Counted from the first letter of the stretch, positions 25,909-35,249 are shown. The stretch is 64,000 nt of DNA from Candidatus Thalassarchaeum sp. (GCA_016777225.1 JADHRW010000003.1:1-64000), one strand, 5' to 3'. The notes: generated from the letters alone by a model not told the origin. Made by a program: numbers and translations.

Positions 25909-26011
25909 ATGATGACAAGAGACGAACGCAGCATACGGAGATGTCACACAGTAACGGTGCTCACAAGTATTCAAAACCACCACCCTGACCGTCAGTAATA
26001 TGGAGAAGTCA

Positions 26012-26812
26012 ATGTCTCGTAATCCAAATATGTTGCGGACACTAATTGGGTTAGGTTTAGTATTGATTTTGATATTGGGTTATGCTGTTCATTCTAACAC
26101 AGTTGATTCTGAATATTATCTTTATGAAACCTCCAATACTGAAACTAACCTTGAACTAATACAGTTAGAAGAAAATATGTCAGAATGGTATGTAGTCACT
26201 AATTCAGCTATTACTTGGGTCAATACTAGTGTAGAAGGCGCACCACAAGGAAGTATACTAAAATTAGATGCGTCTGGTGTCGATTGGTACCACACACCGT
26301 CTTTGGGACAAGATCAAAAAGACTACAATTGTAAAGAATTTGCACCAGATTATATTGATTTGATAGAAACTTGTATCAAAGGTCCATTTCATGAAATTAA
26401 TTTAGATGAGCAAAATAAATTAGTTGGTTTAGTTTCATTAGATTTGCCAATCGGAGGATTAGGATCTTTTCAAGCTGATAATCTGCCAGAGGCTAACGAT
26501 ACAGCAGAGAAGATAATTGATGATAGTACAAGAATTATAACCTGGAAAGTCAGTATCATTGATTCTAACGGGGATATAATCTCATCCTTAGGAATAGATG
26601 TCAATAGCACTATTACCGCACATGAATTAATCTCTGTTGAAGAATTCAAACTTGATCCTATTCAAGAATCAATATACAGCCTTGCGACGCTCGTTGGATG
26701 TTTTACATTACTTTTGATATTACCAATGATTGCATATTTCTCAGCCATGTACAAAGAAAAAAGAGATGAAGAAGCTAGGTTAAGTACACCAGAACTAACG
26801 ATTAACGAATAA
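26012..26812 (+). CDS. Membrane-anchored extracytoplasmic protein of unknown function
   Basis: 266 residues from the ATG at 26012 with GGAG 6 bases upstream; an ATG at 26000 is also in frame. A hydrophobic helix near residues 10-26 (MLRTLIGLGLVLILILGYAV) anchors the N-terminus, a domain of about 190 residues with two cysteines (CKEFAP and ETCIKGP) lies outside, and a second helix near residues 222-246 is followed by a charged cytoplasmic tail. The topology suggests both ends are inside. No family is recognised. Confidence 0.65.
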   Translation: MSRNPNMLRTLIGLGLVLILILGYAVHSNTVDSEYYLYETSNTETNLELIQLEENMSEWYVVTNSAITWVNTSVEGAPQGSILKLDASGVDWYHTPSLGQDQKDYNCKEFAPDYIDLIETCIKGPFHEINLDEQNKLVGLVSLDLPIGGLGSFQADNLPEANDTAEKIIDDSTRIITWKVSIIDSNGDIISSLGIDVNSTITAHELISVEEFKLDPIQESIYSLATLVGCFTLLLILPMIAYFSAMYKEKRDEEARLSTPELTINE

Positions 26813-27184
26813 CTAAAATTTTTTATTAATAATTATTGCTAGATTTAAATTAATAAGATTAATCAAAGAACTATTGAGTCTTTCTGAAACTGGGGCGATT
26901 CGCTCATGAAAAGTATTATCCATTATATTACAAATATCATCGAATGTTCTAGATCCGTCCATTAATTCCCAAAATAATGAGTTCATGTCATCTAAAGGTC
27001 TTTCTAATTCGTTAGGGGCTTTGAATAATTTGGCAATAAATTTTTCTAAAAAACTATATTTTTTATCAATTACTATAATTACCCTCATACCAGTAATCCC
27101 TGGTAAATCAGGATGCTTACCAATGGGATCCTTCGTATACCATTTAACTGGTAAACGAGTAGGGAAACACTTCCCACTTATCAT
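26813..27184 (-). CDS. PqqD-like protein (RiPP-recognition-element fold)
   Basis: About 123 residues from the ATG at 27184. The C-terminal 60 residues (RPLDDMNSLFWELMDGSRTF followed by DDICNIM) match the PqqD wing-helix pattern, in which L-x-x-x-W-x-x-l-D-G-x-x-T/S is typical. PqqD-type domains bind peptide substrates for modifying enzymes such as radical SAM proteins. The N-terminal 60 residues (KWYTKDPIGKHPDLPGITG and onward) are unlike PqqD and unfamiliar. The start codon overlaps the stop of the small membrane protein upstream. No precursor peptide or radical SAM partner is next to it. Confidence 0.65.
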   Translation of the reverse strand: MISGKCFPTRLPVKWYTKDPIGKHPDLPGITGMRVIIVIDKKYSFLEKFIAKLFKAPNELERPLDDMNSLFWELMDGSRTFDDICNIMDNTFHERIAPVSERLNSSLINLINLNLAIIINKKF

Positions 27185-27357
27185 AAATACACCCAATAAA
27201 ATAAACTAATTGTTGATGCAATACCCAAGAAGGCAAAAAACATTGTATACGCTTTAGAATTAATTATATTCTTAGACCACCAAGTAGCTACACTAGATAC
27301 AGACATTAGTAATAATATTAGTTCAGAACCAGGTGGTAACGCTTCCAAACAAATCAC
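27181..27357 (-). CDS. 58-residue membrane protein between FMN reductase and PqqD-like gene
   Basis: Reading from GTG 27357 gives 58 residues; TTG 27348 is an alternative start. There are two hydrophobic segments, about residues 11-26 (ELILLLMSVSSVATWW) and 38-57 (YTMFFAFLGIASTISLFYWV), joined by a short polar loop SKNIINSKA. The start lies 2 bases after the stop of the FMN reductase gene, and its stop TGA overlaps the ATG of the PqqD-like gene (ATGA). That tight packing is the main evidence that it is real. No family is recognised. Confidence 0.55.
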   Translation of the reverse strand: MICLEALPPGSELILLLMSVSSVATWWSKNIINSKAYTMFFAFLGIASTISLFYWVYL

Positions 27358-27359
27358 TC

Positions 27360-27905
27360 TTAAAGTCTTAATTTGGTTGCATGTTTAACAAGACTATCAG
27401 TAAACTTCTCGACACGCATATTCAAATCATCATCTGTAATATTTCCATCATTATCAAAAACATCTTTAACTTTAGCGACAACTATCTGTTCGGGTATAGA
27501 AATACCATGAATCCATCTAGCAACAACTCTCATATGATTAAGTGTAGTAGTGTTTGACTGCCCCCCTAGTGTACTGATAAATCCAAATATTTTCCCAGTA
27601 GTTTGATCAAAAGATAACCAATCTAGAGAATTTTTCATTACTCCGCTCATTGTACCGTGGTACTCAGGACTGGAAAGAACAAAAGCATCTACAGAACTTG
27701 CCATTTCCTTGTACTCTTTTACGTTAGGATGGTCCCAACAACCATCTTCTCCGACAAAAGGTAATGGTTTCGCTTTATTGTCCCATACAACCCATTCAAT
27801 ACCCTTATCCTTGAGTTGTTCAGAAACTATCTGTAACATCCTTCCGTTAGCAGAATCTAGTCCATAAGTACCACAAATTCCCATCATCTTGAGTTGGCGC
27901 ATCAT
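27360..27905 (-). CDS. NAD(P)H-dependent FMN reductase family protein
   Basis: 181 residues of the flavodoxin-like fold. ICGTYGLDSANGRML is the FMN phosphate loop variant, LSSPEYHGTMSGVMKNSLDWLS is the diagnostic motif of the family (SPEYxGxxxGxLKNxxDW), and STLGGQSNTTTLNHMR follows. Members reduce FMN, quinones, azo or chromate compounds with NAD(P)H. It is first in a three-gene minus-strand set with the mini membrane protein and the PqqD-like gene. The physiological acceptor is unknown. Confidence 0.9.
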   Translation of the reverse strand: MMRQLKMMGICGTYGLDSANGRMLQIVSEQLKDKGIEWVVWDNKAKPLPFVGEDGCWDHPNVKEYKEMASSVDAFVLSSPEYHGTMSGVMKNSLDWLSFDQTTGKIFGFISTLGGQSNTTTLNHMRVVARWIHGISIPEQIVVAKVKDVFDNDGNITDDDLNMRVEKFTDSLVKHATKLRL

Positions 27906-27996
27906 ATATCGCGGATGAAGTATATGACTTCAATCCATGGCTCAAAGAGAGACATTTACAGCCAATGCTTAACTCAAAGAAGTATATGCGAGTAAT

Positions 27997-29259
27997 ATGT
28001 CTGATTTCGACATACGACAATTGCTTCAAGATGCAGAGGCTCAAGCAAACAGTGGAAACTATAGTAAATCTGTAAAATTATACCAAAAAATAACTGCTTT
28101 AGACAAAAACTGTACAGCAGCATGGTATGGACTCGGTGTGATTAATGCTAAGTTAGGCAATTATGATGACTCGGTTAATTCTTTTGAACAGGCTCATAGA
28201 ATTAATCCAGATTATGGACCGACAAATGCCAACTTAGCAATTATTTTGGAGCAAAATGATCCTGAAAGAGCAGCAAATTTTGCTAAAATGGCTATGCAGA
28301 CTTTAGGTGAAAGTGATGAGTTGATTAGAATTTCACATCTAAATACACCTAAAGAGATTAAATTATTTGAAAATTCTCATCTATATGAAGAAAATCAAGA
28401 TGAAGAAATAACTCTCATATCGTCGAAAGTAATTGAAGAAGAATTAGTTGTGAACGTAGAAGAAAATGTCGTAGATTCTCAAGAAGTCTTTAATGAAGAT
28501 GTAATAGAGGAAGTCGAAAAAGATTTTGTTAATAGTAAAACTGCAAGATCTTCTCGTGCCATAAAAATGAGTGGGATGGGGGATCATGCATCTGCTGTAA
28601 ATGAATGGAAAGAATTGTTGAAAAAAGATAGTTCGGATATTGATTCATGGAAGGGCTTAGCAAACGCTCTATCAGATGCGGGTTATATCGAAAGAGCAAA
28701 TCAGTGCCTCCAAAGAGTTCAGGAATTAATTGAAATAAAAAAAGATAATTTAATTGTCGATGAGGAAGAAGAAATAGAAAATCTAGTTTCAGCCGCTAAA
28801 GAGGTAAAAGAGAAAATAAATAAAAAACAGATTATTGACGAAACAAATGTCAACGAATCTATAGAATGGTATAATAAAGGTCTAATATTACTGACAGAAA
28901 ACAATGCTTCGGAATCACTCAATTGCTTCAATAAAGCTCTGTCCGATGCACCTAGTGATGAGATTGAACTTAGAGTAAGGATTCATAATGGAAAGGGGCA
29001 TGCTCTTTACCAACTAGATGAATTTGCAGAGAGCATTCAAGAATATCACGCGGCTGTTGTATTGGATCCTGGTTCGGTAACTGGTAGAACATTATACAAC
29101 ATGGGTTCGTCATATGCAGCAATAGAATTATATTCAGATGCAGTGAAATGTTTTGAACAGGCTAAAGGAAGAGGATTAGGCTCTGAAGACCTTAAATTAT
29201 GTAAAGCACAAATTAACAGATGTAAATTATTAATCAAAGAGCAGAAGAAATTTGAGTAA
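27997..29259 (+). CDS. TPR-repeat protein
   Basis: 420 residues, soluble. TPR-like helical pairs cover about residues 1-105 (AWYGLGVINAKLGNYDDSVNSF and the following GPTNANLAIILEQ), an acidic linker runs from about 120 to 185 (rich in Glu, Asp and Val), and further TPRs occupy about 190-240 and 285-410 (for example TLYNMGSSYAAIELYSDAVK). Such proteins are scaffolds for protein complexes. Its 3' end overlaps the convergent molybdoenzyme gene by 26 bases. The partner cannot be named. Confidence 0.85.
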   Translation: MSDFDIRQLLQDAEAQANSGNYSKSVKLYQKITALDKNCTAAWYGLGVINAKLGNYDDSVNSFEQAHRINPDYGPTNANLAIILEQNDPERAANFAKMAMQTLGESDELIRISHLNTPKEIKLFENSHLYEENQDEEITLISSKVIEEELVVNVEENVVDSQEVFNEDVIEEVEKDFVNSKTARSSRAIKMSGMGDHASAVNEWKELLKKDSSDIDSWKGLANALSDAGYIERANQCLQRVQELIEIKKDNLIVDEEEEIENLVSAAKEVKEKINKKQIIDETNVNESIEWYNKGLILLTENNASESLNCFNKALSDAPSDEIELRVRIHNGKGHALYQLDEFAESIQEYHAAVVLDPGSVTGRTLYNMGSSYAAIELYSDAVKCFEQAKGRGLGSEDLKLCKAQINRCKLLIKEQKKFE

Positions 29260-31531
29260 CTGATTTCTTGATTCCAATAGGTACAGACTTACTAGTAGGA
29301 GTATTACTTCTGTCTGCTACACTATCTAAAGGAATGAGCACATTAGATTCTGGGAAGTAGGTGGCTATATTGCCAGATGGTATATCGTAAGGTACTACAA
29401 ACCACTTAGGAGATATTATCTGACCATTTTCCCTATCAGAACTAAGATCTACAAGATCACTAGCCTCTAATCCATTCTCCAGCATATCTTCTTTATTCAT
29501 CAATACAACTCTACGTCCATTGCGAATACCCCGATATCTGTCATCAAGGCCATATATCGTAGTATTATATTGATCATGAGATCTAATAGTCATCATCATA
29601 AATTGATCAGAAGAGATACATGAAATATCATGACAGAAAAAATTAGCTAAACTATTTTTTGTCTTGAATGTTCTACTATCTTTAGGTGGATTCGGTAAAT
29701 AAAAACCCGATTTATTAGTAATTCGCTGATTATAATTTTCGAAACCAGGGATAGTTTTCTCAATCAAATCACGTACTAAGTCGTAATTATCTGAGAGATT
29801 ACTCCATGCTATACCACTCCTTTCGAGTCGAGTTTCTAGAGCACCTCCAATACCCGAAACAATAGATGGTTCTGAAATTAAATAATCACTTGCTGGTTTA
29901 GAAGTTCCCCGTGATGAATGAACTATACCCATGGAATTTTCAACAGTAACAAATTGGTGGCCAACAGTTGATTCATCAATTTCAGTACGGCCCAAACAAG
30001 GTAAAATTAAGCCGATTTTTCCTGAAAGCAGATGAGATCTATTCGGTTTAGTAGAAATATGGACTGTTAAATCACAATTACTCAGGGCATTTGACGTTCG
30101 ATTAGTATCAGACATTGCAGAAACAAAATTTCCACCCATAGCAAGGAAGACTTTAGCGTAACCAGATTCCATGGCTTTAACAGCTTCAACTGAATCATAA
30201 CCATGACTAGTAGGGGAACTAATACCAGTAGATTTTTCTAAATTATCGATAAATTCCATTGAAGGCTTATGATTAATGCCGACAGTTCGATCGCCTTGAA
30301 CGTTGGAATGGCCTCTTACAGGGCATACACCTGCACCTGGCTTTCCAATGTTACCCCCCAAAAGAAGAAAATTAACTATTTCTTGTATAGTTGCAACTGA
30401 ATTCTTATGCTGTGTAATGCCCATGGCCCAGCAAACAATAGTAGATTTCGATTCAGATATTTTTTTACTTACTTGAATAATTTCATCTTTGTTAATGCCT
30501 GTAATCTTAGAAATTTCACTTAAATCTGTATCCAATACTAAATTCTTGTAATCTTCATAACCATATGTTGAATTTTGTATGAAATCATTATCTAGTTTAC
30601 CAGATTCGATAATTGATTTGGAAAATGCTCGGAATAAAGCCTGGTCTGAGTTAATCTTTATACTCAGATGTTTATCAGCAATTGAAGTACCTAAACCAAA
30701 CATTTCAATCGGATTTTGTGGATGTTTGAATCTCTTCATTCCTGTTTCAGTCAAAGGATTTATACTAATTATCGAAGCCCCATTTTTCCTAGCATCCCTT
30801 AGAGCTGTTAACATCCTAGGATGGTTAGTGCCGGGATTTTGGCCTACAACTATTATCAAATCTGCAGAATTAAAATCCTCAAGAGTTACTGTACCCTTAC
30901 CAATTCCAATAGATTCAGTAAGAGCCACACCCGAAGATTCATGACACATATTGGAACAATCTGGGAGATTATTTGTACCAAACCTTCGAGCGAGTAATTG
31001 CCAGAGAAAAGCGGCTTCATTACTAGTCCGGCCAGATGTGTAAAATATAGCCTGATCAGGGTTATCTAAAGAAACTAGATTATCTGCAATAATATCAAAA
31101 GATTCATTCCAAGATATCGGGACATAATATTCAGATTCCGGCATTAATATCATTGGTTGAGTAATTCTTCCTTGAGAATTAAGCCAATGATCAGATTTTT
31201 TTGACAAATCTGAGACACTCCATTGAGACCAGAAATTAATGTCTGCCCTATTCCTAGTACCTTCATCGGCAACTGCTTTAGCTCCATTTTCACAAAATTC
31301 AGCAAATGAACGATGTTTGTCTGGGTCCGGCCAAGCACATCCAGGGCAGTCAAAACCATTGAAATCATTAACTCTGGCTAAATTTTTTATTGAACCTATG
31401 ACGCCCATATTTCCTAAACCGTATTTAGCAGTTGAGATAACAGCAGGTATTCCAGCAGCTGAATTCTTAGGTTTACTCAATTTAGGTGCATTAGATTCTA
31501 ATGGTGTTAAAGGAGTTACATCTTTTTTCAT
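29234..31531 (-). CDS. FdhF/YdeP-family molybdopterin oxidoreductase
   Basis: 765 residues. The N-terminal FDCPGCAWPDPDKHRSFAEF and ENGAKAVADE are specific to the YdeP branch of the DMSO-reductase family, and the usual N-terminal 4Fe-4S CxxC motif is incomplete. Cofactor-binding stretches include YTSGRTSNEAAF, VVGQNPGTNHPRML, GNIGKPGAGVCPVRGHSNVQ and SHDQYNTTIYGLDDRYRGI. YdeP-like enzymes resemble formate dehydrogenases, but their reaction is mostly unknown. fdhD is directly upstream on the same strand (23 bases), which supports delivery of sulfur to the molybdenum cofactor. No iron-sulfur or membrane subunit is adjacent. Confidence 0.92.
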   Translation of the reverse strand: MKKDVTPLTPLESNAPKLSKPKNSAAGIPAVISTAKYGLGNMGVIGSIKNLARVNDFNGFDCPGCAWPDPDKHRSFAEFCENGAKAVADEGTRNRADINFWSQWSVSDLSKKSDHWLNSQGRITQPMILMPESEYYVPISWNESFDIIADNLVSLDNPDQAIFYTSGRTSNEAAFLWQLLARRFGTNNLPDCSNMCHESSGVALTESIGIGKGTVTLEDFNSADLIIVVGQNPGTNHPRMLTALRDARKNGASIISINPLTETGMKRFKHPQNPIEMFGLGTSIADKHLSIKINSDQALFRAFSKSIIESGKLDNDFIQNSTYGYEDYKNLVLDTDLSEISKITGINKDEIIQVSKKISESKSTIVCWAMGITQHKNSVATIQEIVNFLLLGGNIGKPGAGVCPVRGHSNVQGDRTVGINHKPSMEFIDNLEKSTGISSPTSHGYDSVEAVKAMESGYAKVFLAMGGNFVSAMSDTNRTSNALSNCDLTVHISTKPNRSHLLSGKIGLILPCLGRTEIDESTVGHQFVTVENSMGIVHSSRGTSKPASDYLISEPSIVSGIGGALETRLERSGIAWSNLSDNYDLVRDLIEKTIPGFENYNQRITNKSGFYLPNPPKDSRTFKTKNSLANFFCHDISCISSDQFMMMTIRSHDQYNTTIYGLDDRYRGIRNGRRVVLMNKEDMLENGLEASDLVDLSSDRENGQIISPKWFVVPYDIPSGNIATYFPESNVLIPLDSVADRSNTPTSKSVPIGIKKSVTQISSAL

Positions 31532-31554
31532 AATTTCACCTATTATTAAATTAA

Positions 31555-32358
31555 TTAATGACTGATTCTACCTCTACCTGAATATACTGTCATATTATTA
31601 TTTTTTGTAAATCCTACTAGCGTAAGACCGTGTTCTAAAGCAATGTCAATAGCCAGACTGCTAGGGGCACCTATCGCAATTAGTACAGCAATTCCTGCTC
31701 TACGAGCTTTATGCACTAGTTCAAATGATAATCTACCCGAGAAAAGTATGAAACAATCCGAAAAAACATTTTTCTTTGATAGCAACACAGATCCTACTAA
31801 TTTATCCATTGCATTATGTCTACCAATATCTTCTGTAATGAATAATAAATTACCATGGATATCAAATAATCCACTGGCATGAGCACCACCTGTTTTTTGA
31901 AATAAATATTGATTATTGCGCAATTCATCTATACTGCTACTGATTACGGATGAACTAATGGTAATAGATTGAGATAATTCGGGGCCATGGATATGTAATA
32001 GATTAGAAATTGAATCTTTTCCACAAATACCACAGGATGAAGTTGAAGAAATCCGCCTTTGGAAATCGGTTATATTTTTCTGTTCAATGCTAGGTATAAT
32101 AACTAAAACATCATTAATCTGAATTTGAAATTCTTTAATATCCTCAAAAGAATCAATTATTCCTTCAGAATAAAGTAAGCCTATGACTAGTTCTTTATCC
32201 ATACCAGGGGTCCTCATTGTCATACCTAAAGGAAATAATATATCTGAATCATTAGAAATAGCAATTGATAATGCAGATTCTTCACAAACTATATCAGTAC
32301 CCTTGACAATTCCTTCGGAAGACAGCCAATTAGCTGGCACTTCTCTGAGACCTTCCAT
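31555..32358 (-). CDS. fdhD: Formate dehydrogenase accessory sulfurtransferase FdhD
   Basis: 267 residues. FdhD takes sulfur from a cysteine desulfurase and passes it to the bis-MGD molybdenum cofactor. The catalytic loop SSTSSCGICGKDSI carries the two essential cysteines (CxxC), RTPGMDKELVIGLLYSEGII is the typical N-terminal segment, and HASGLFDIHGNLLFITEDIGRHNAMDK is the family signature around the cofactor site. It precedes the YdeP-type gene, its likely client. A promoter should lie in the 90-base gap to the divergent iscA-like gene. Confidence 0.95.
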   Translation of the reverse strand: MEGLREVPANWLSSEGIVKGTDIVCEESALSIAISNDSDILFPLGMTMRTPGMDKELVIGLLYSEGIIDSFEDIKEFQIQINDVLVIIPSIEQKNITDFQRRISSTSSCGICGKDSISNLLHIHGPELSQSITISSSVISSSIDELRNNQYLFQKTGGAHASGLFDIHGNLLFITEDIGRHNAMDKLVGSVLLSKKNVFSDCFILFSGRLSFELVHKARRAGIAVLIAIGAPSSLAIDIALEHGLTLVGFTKNNNMTVYSGRGRISH

Positions 32359-32448
32359 GGCTTTGGGAGATGTACATATCTTATGTTACCATAGGTTGTT
32401 ATGCATTAGTACACGATTGTTCATATAGGCCTACTTAGTCAAGCGTTC

Positions 32449-32835
32449 ATGGGCATTCTAGGCGGAGGAGGATTCTCTCTACCTGTTATTACGCAGACAG
32501 ATGTAGTTGATGTGAAAATCACAGTTACAGATTCTGCATTAAAACAAATGAAAAATACCATCAAAGGAGAAGAAGATTCTCATTGTTTGGTTGTTAGCGC
32601 ACAATCAGGCGGATGTTCAGGATATTTGTATGATATGAAAATTATGGAAAACCCTGAATCGGATCAATTCCAAATTCAAGATTTTGAGGGAGTTAAAGTG
32701 TACATCCACAATAATGATAGTGCATTACTCAATGGAATTGAATTAGATTTCAAAGATACGTTGATGGGTGGAGGATTTAATATCACTAACCCAAATGCAT
32801 CGAGAGCATGTGGTTGCGGCCAATCATTTGGCTGA
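32449..32835 (+). CDS. A-type iron-sulfur carrier protein (IscA/ErpA/HesB)
   Basis: 128 residues with a short N-terminal extension of about 20 residues. The A-type fold has ITVTDSALKQM, the first cysteine in SAQSGGCSGYLYDM and the C-terminal pair in ASRACGCGQSFG, the conserved CGCGxSF motif. These three cysteines bind iron or an Fe-S cluster for transfer to target proteins. The next gene, a YgfZ/IBA57-like protein, starts immediately after the stop, a pairing known from bacteria and mitochondria (ISCA with IBA57). Confidence 0.93.
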   Translation: MGILGGGGFSLPVITQTDVVDVKITVTDSALKQMKNTIKGEEDSHCLVVSAQSGGCSGYLYDMKIMENPESDQFQIQDFEGVKVYIHNNDSALLNGIELDFKDTLMGGGFNITNPNASRACGCGQSFG

Positions 32836-33732
32836 GTGATTAAATTGCAATCAAATAATACAAATTGTAAATACTATATTCAGAAGTGTAGTGTAACTGT
32901 TGTCGAAGGGAAAGATTCAGTATCTCATATTAATCGTATAATTACATCTAATATATCAAATATTAGTGATCTAGAATATTGTGAAAGTCTGATATGTGAT
33001 GCTAATGGCAAAATTATTGATGCAATAGAAATAAGTAATATTTCTGAACAATTACTAATTTTAGGAATTCCTAGAAGTGCCGGGAAAACAAGAGAGCTAA
33101 TTGTTTCAGGTATACATTGGAATGAAGAAGTAAAAATAATGAATGGTGATGGTGCTCTATCTATCATCACTATTTTTGGAGATAATATTGAAGAAATTAA
33201 AAAGATTCTAGGCGAGGATAATGTAAATCAAAAAATAGGTATTTGGAAAGAAGTGAATAATTATTATACTCTAAATATTGATTTAAAATTAGATGCCCAA
33301 GTCAATATATTGATTCAAAATAACAGTATTGAAGAATTCACCAAAACAATTATCTTACAAGGAGTTAAATTATCAGATAAAGATACTTGGGATATACACA
33401 GAATAAGAAATGGAATTTTGTCTGAACAAGAATATAATCAAGGATTTTTACCTGCAGAATTAGCTTTAGATAAAATTGTAGATCTTAAGAAGGGTTGCTA
33501 CCCTGGGCAGGAGATACATGCTCGATTAGAAAGTAGAGGGAAAGTAAGTAAAAAAATTATGAGATATTCCACAGATAGTCAGATAGATATCGGCACATAT
33601 AAATCAGATACAGGGAGAAAGATAAGAATAACATCCAATGTTAATGGAAAGGGGTTGGCTGTTGTAAGTGTTAAAGAGAAAAATCTAATTAATCTTGATG
33701 ATAAAATATCATTAATAACAGAAGAATTATAG
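32836..33732 (+). CDS. ygfZ: YgfZ/GcvT-like folate-binding protein (Fe-S cluster assembly or repair)
   Basis: 298 residues from a GTG start directly after the iscA-like stop. The diagnostic motif KGCYPGQEIHARLE (residues about 217-230) matches the K-G-C-Y-x-G-Q-E signature of YgfZ/IBA57, with the conserved cysteine. The N-terminal half is divergent from GcvT. YgfZ and IBA57 use tetrahydrofolate to help assemble or repair 4Fe-4S clusters together with A-type carriers. Adjacent placement to an A-type carrier supports this. The 3' end overlaps the convergent membrane-protein gene by 6 bases. Confidence 0.88.
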   Translation: MIKLQSNNTNCKYYIQKCSVTVVEGKDSVSHINRIITSNISNISDLEYCESLICDANGKIIDAIEISNISEQLLILGIPRSAGKTRELIVSGIHWNEEVKIMNGDGALSIITIFGDNIEEIKKILGEDNVNQKIGIWKEVNNYYTLNIDLKLDAQVNILIQNNSIEEFTKTIILQGVKLSDKDTWDIHRIRNGILSEQEYNQGFLPAELALDKIVDLKKGCYPGQEIHARLESRGKVSKKIMRYSTDSQIDIGTYKSDTGRKIRITSNVNGKGLAVVSVKEKNLINLDDKISLITEEL

Positions 33733-34818
33733 ATTCTTGATGTTTTCAGAATCAAAATTTTCTCCTTTTTTTACCCATTCATCTAATGACATTAAAGGTG
33801 AAATTTTTAAATCACCTAAATGCTGAGTAAATAGGTATAATGTTGGAGAATGTTCATCTACAACTTGCTTTTGAAATTGTACTTTAACTGCTTGACCGCG
33901 ATTCCTAAAGAATGTGATTTCTACCATTAATCCAATAATTGTAGCAGTGTAAAGAACAAGTAATATTGCTAAAGAAAAAAATATTGGATCAGCAAATAAA
34001 GTATCTTCGCGGATTCCTTTGTAAGAAAATGTCAATTGTCGAATTAGGAAAAATATTAGTCCTGCCCCGACCCAAGGAGCCATCCATGTTTCAACTAAGG
34101 TGTCCATTGGAATCACTCTTCTCTTAGGAAGGTCAGCAAAAGAAAGAGCGCTAGCAGTCGCTGCTCTTATCACAGAGATAAATGAAACGAGAATTATGTA
34201 TAATAGAGAAGATAAAAAGATTGTATTTTTTATAGAGAAATCAGCAAGCCAATGCAGATTCATTATCAATAGATATGAAAAAAGACCTAAAAACACAGTT
34301 ATTGGCATACGGTGAATAGAGGAAAGAATCCTATCAGAAGTTTTGATTCCGATATCTAGTCTAGGAATACCTATGATTTCCCAACGATTAATTTTTTTAA
34401 CAGAATTAGTAATATTCAATAATAATTTTTTCTCAATTAAAATCCACTCAAAAATCTTCAATGGAAACCATGCCAATAACCCTATAACAATAGAAAATGG
34501 GAATAAAATAGGCCAAGCGATTAGGGCAGGAAATAAAATGAAGTGTGTAACACCCAGGGGATTAAGTAGATCTGATTCAATACGTGCTTGCCTATCTGGA
34601 TCAAGGTATACTTTTCTAGCCTCAGCATCTAATTCAGAGCGATATCGACTTAGAGGGATGCCCGAGTCTAAAACTACTCGCACTTTTTCTCTGTAGTGCT
34701 CATGTTCAGGCTCGACCCCAGTCCACCATTTCCACGCAAATGATAGAGGAATTGCCAGAAATAAGGGAGATATTAGTATCAAGACTGCAACAAAAGTGGA
34801 TTCAAGTGTTGCAGTCAT
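33727..34818 (-). CDS. Polytopic membrane protein of unknown function
   Basis: 363 residues with about six predicted helices: one at the N-terminus (5-30), a pair near 90-125, and more near 175-195, 200-220, 255-275 and 290-315. Between the first and second helix is a charged segment (EPEHEHYREKVRVVLDSG), and the C-terminal 50 residues are hydrophilic. No transport or enzyme motif is recognised. It stands alone on the minus strand between convergent ygfZ and a divergent DUF2892-like gene. Confidence 0.7.
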   Translation of the reverse strand: MTATLESTFVAVLILISPLFLAIPLSFAWKWWTGVEPEHEHYREKVRVVLDSGIPLSRYRSELDAEARKVYLDPDRQARIESDLLNPLGVTHFILFPALIAWPILFPFSIVIGLLAWFPLKIFEWILIEKKLLLNITNSVKKINRWEIIGIPRLDIGIKTSDRILSSIHRMPITVFLGLFSYLLIMNLHWLADFSIKNTIFLSSLLYIILVSFISVIRAATASALSFADLPKRRVIPMDTLVETWMAPWVGAGLIFFLIRQLTFSYKGIREDTLFADPIFFSLAILLVLYTATIIGLMVEITFFRNRGQAVKVQFQKQVVDEHSPTLYLFTQHLGDLKISPLMSLDEWVKKGENFDSENIKNL

Positions 34819-34938
34819 AGCCTTGCCAAAACCAATCCTTCAATAAAGAAACGGTGAATTAATAATGAAAATAGTTAATTAACTAAAAATTATCTATATT
34901 CGGTACAAATTTTCTATTAGTTAAAAACAGTCATTAAT

Positions 34939-35196
34939 ATGCTTAGTTATCTACGTCGAGACATGACTAGAGTTTGTAATATTGATTCAAAGGGAAAAGT
35001 TGTACGCTTTATCACAGGAATAGTAGCTGTTTTTAGCGGACTTGTTATGGCGTTAATGATTACACAAAATGTACTGCCTCTAGAAATTTATTGGGTGCCA
35101 GTAATTGGAAGTATTATTGGTGGAGCGTTTTCTATTTGGGAAGCAAGAGCCGGTTGGTGCGTTGTTAGAGCAATGGGGATAAAAACACCAATATGA
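34939..35196 (+). CDS. DUF2892-like small membrane protein
   Basis: 85 residues. It has two hydrophobic segments (about residues 24-43 and 50-67), preceded by RVCNIDSKGKVVRFITG and followed by EARAGWCVVRAMGIKTPI. The N-terminal N-x-x-x-x-x-R and the C-terminal GWCxxRAxGxxTP-type ending match DUF2892-type inner-membrane proteins. The function is unknown; relatives are often found with rhodanese or sulfur genes, but there is none here. A possible internal start is the ATG at residue 9. Confidence 0.7.
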   Translation: MLSYLRRDMTRVCNIDSKGKVVRFITGIVAVFSGLVMALMITQNVLPLEIYWVPVIGSIIGGAFSIWEARAGWCVVRAMGIKTPI

Positions 35197-35249
35197 ACAC
35201 CACCATCTGTGTACTAATTTAAGAAACATAGTGCTAACAGTTTGCTTAG

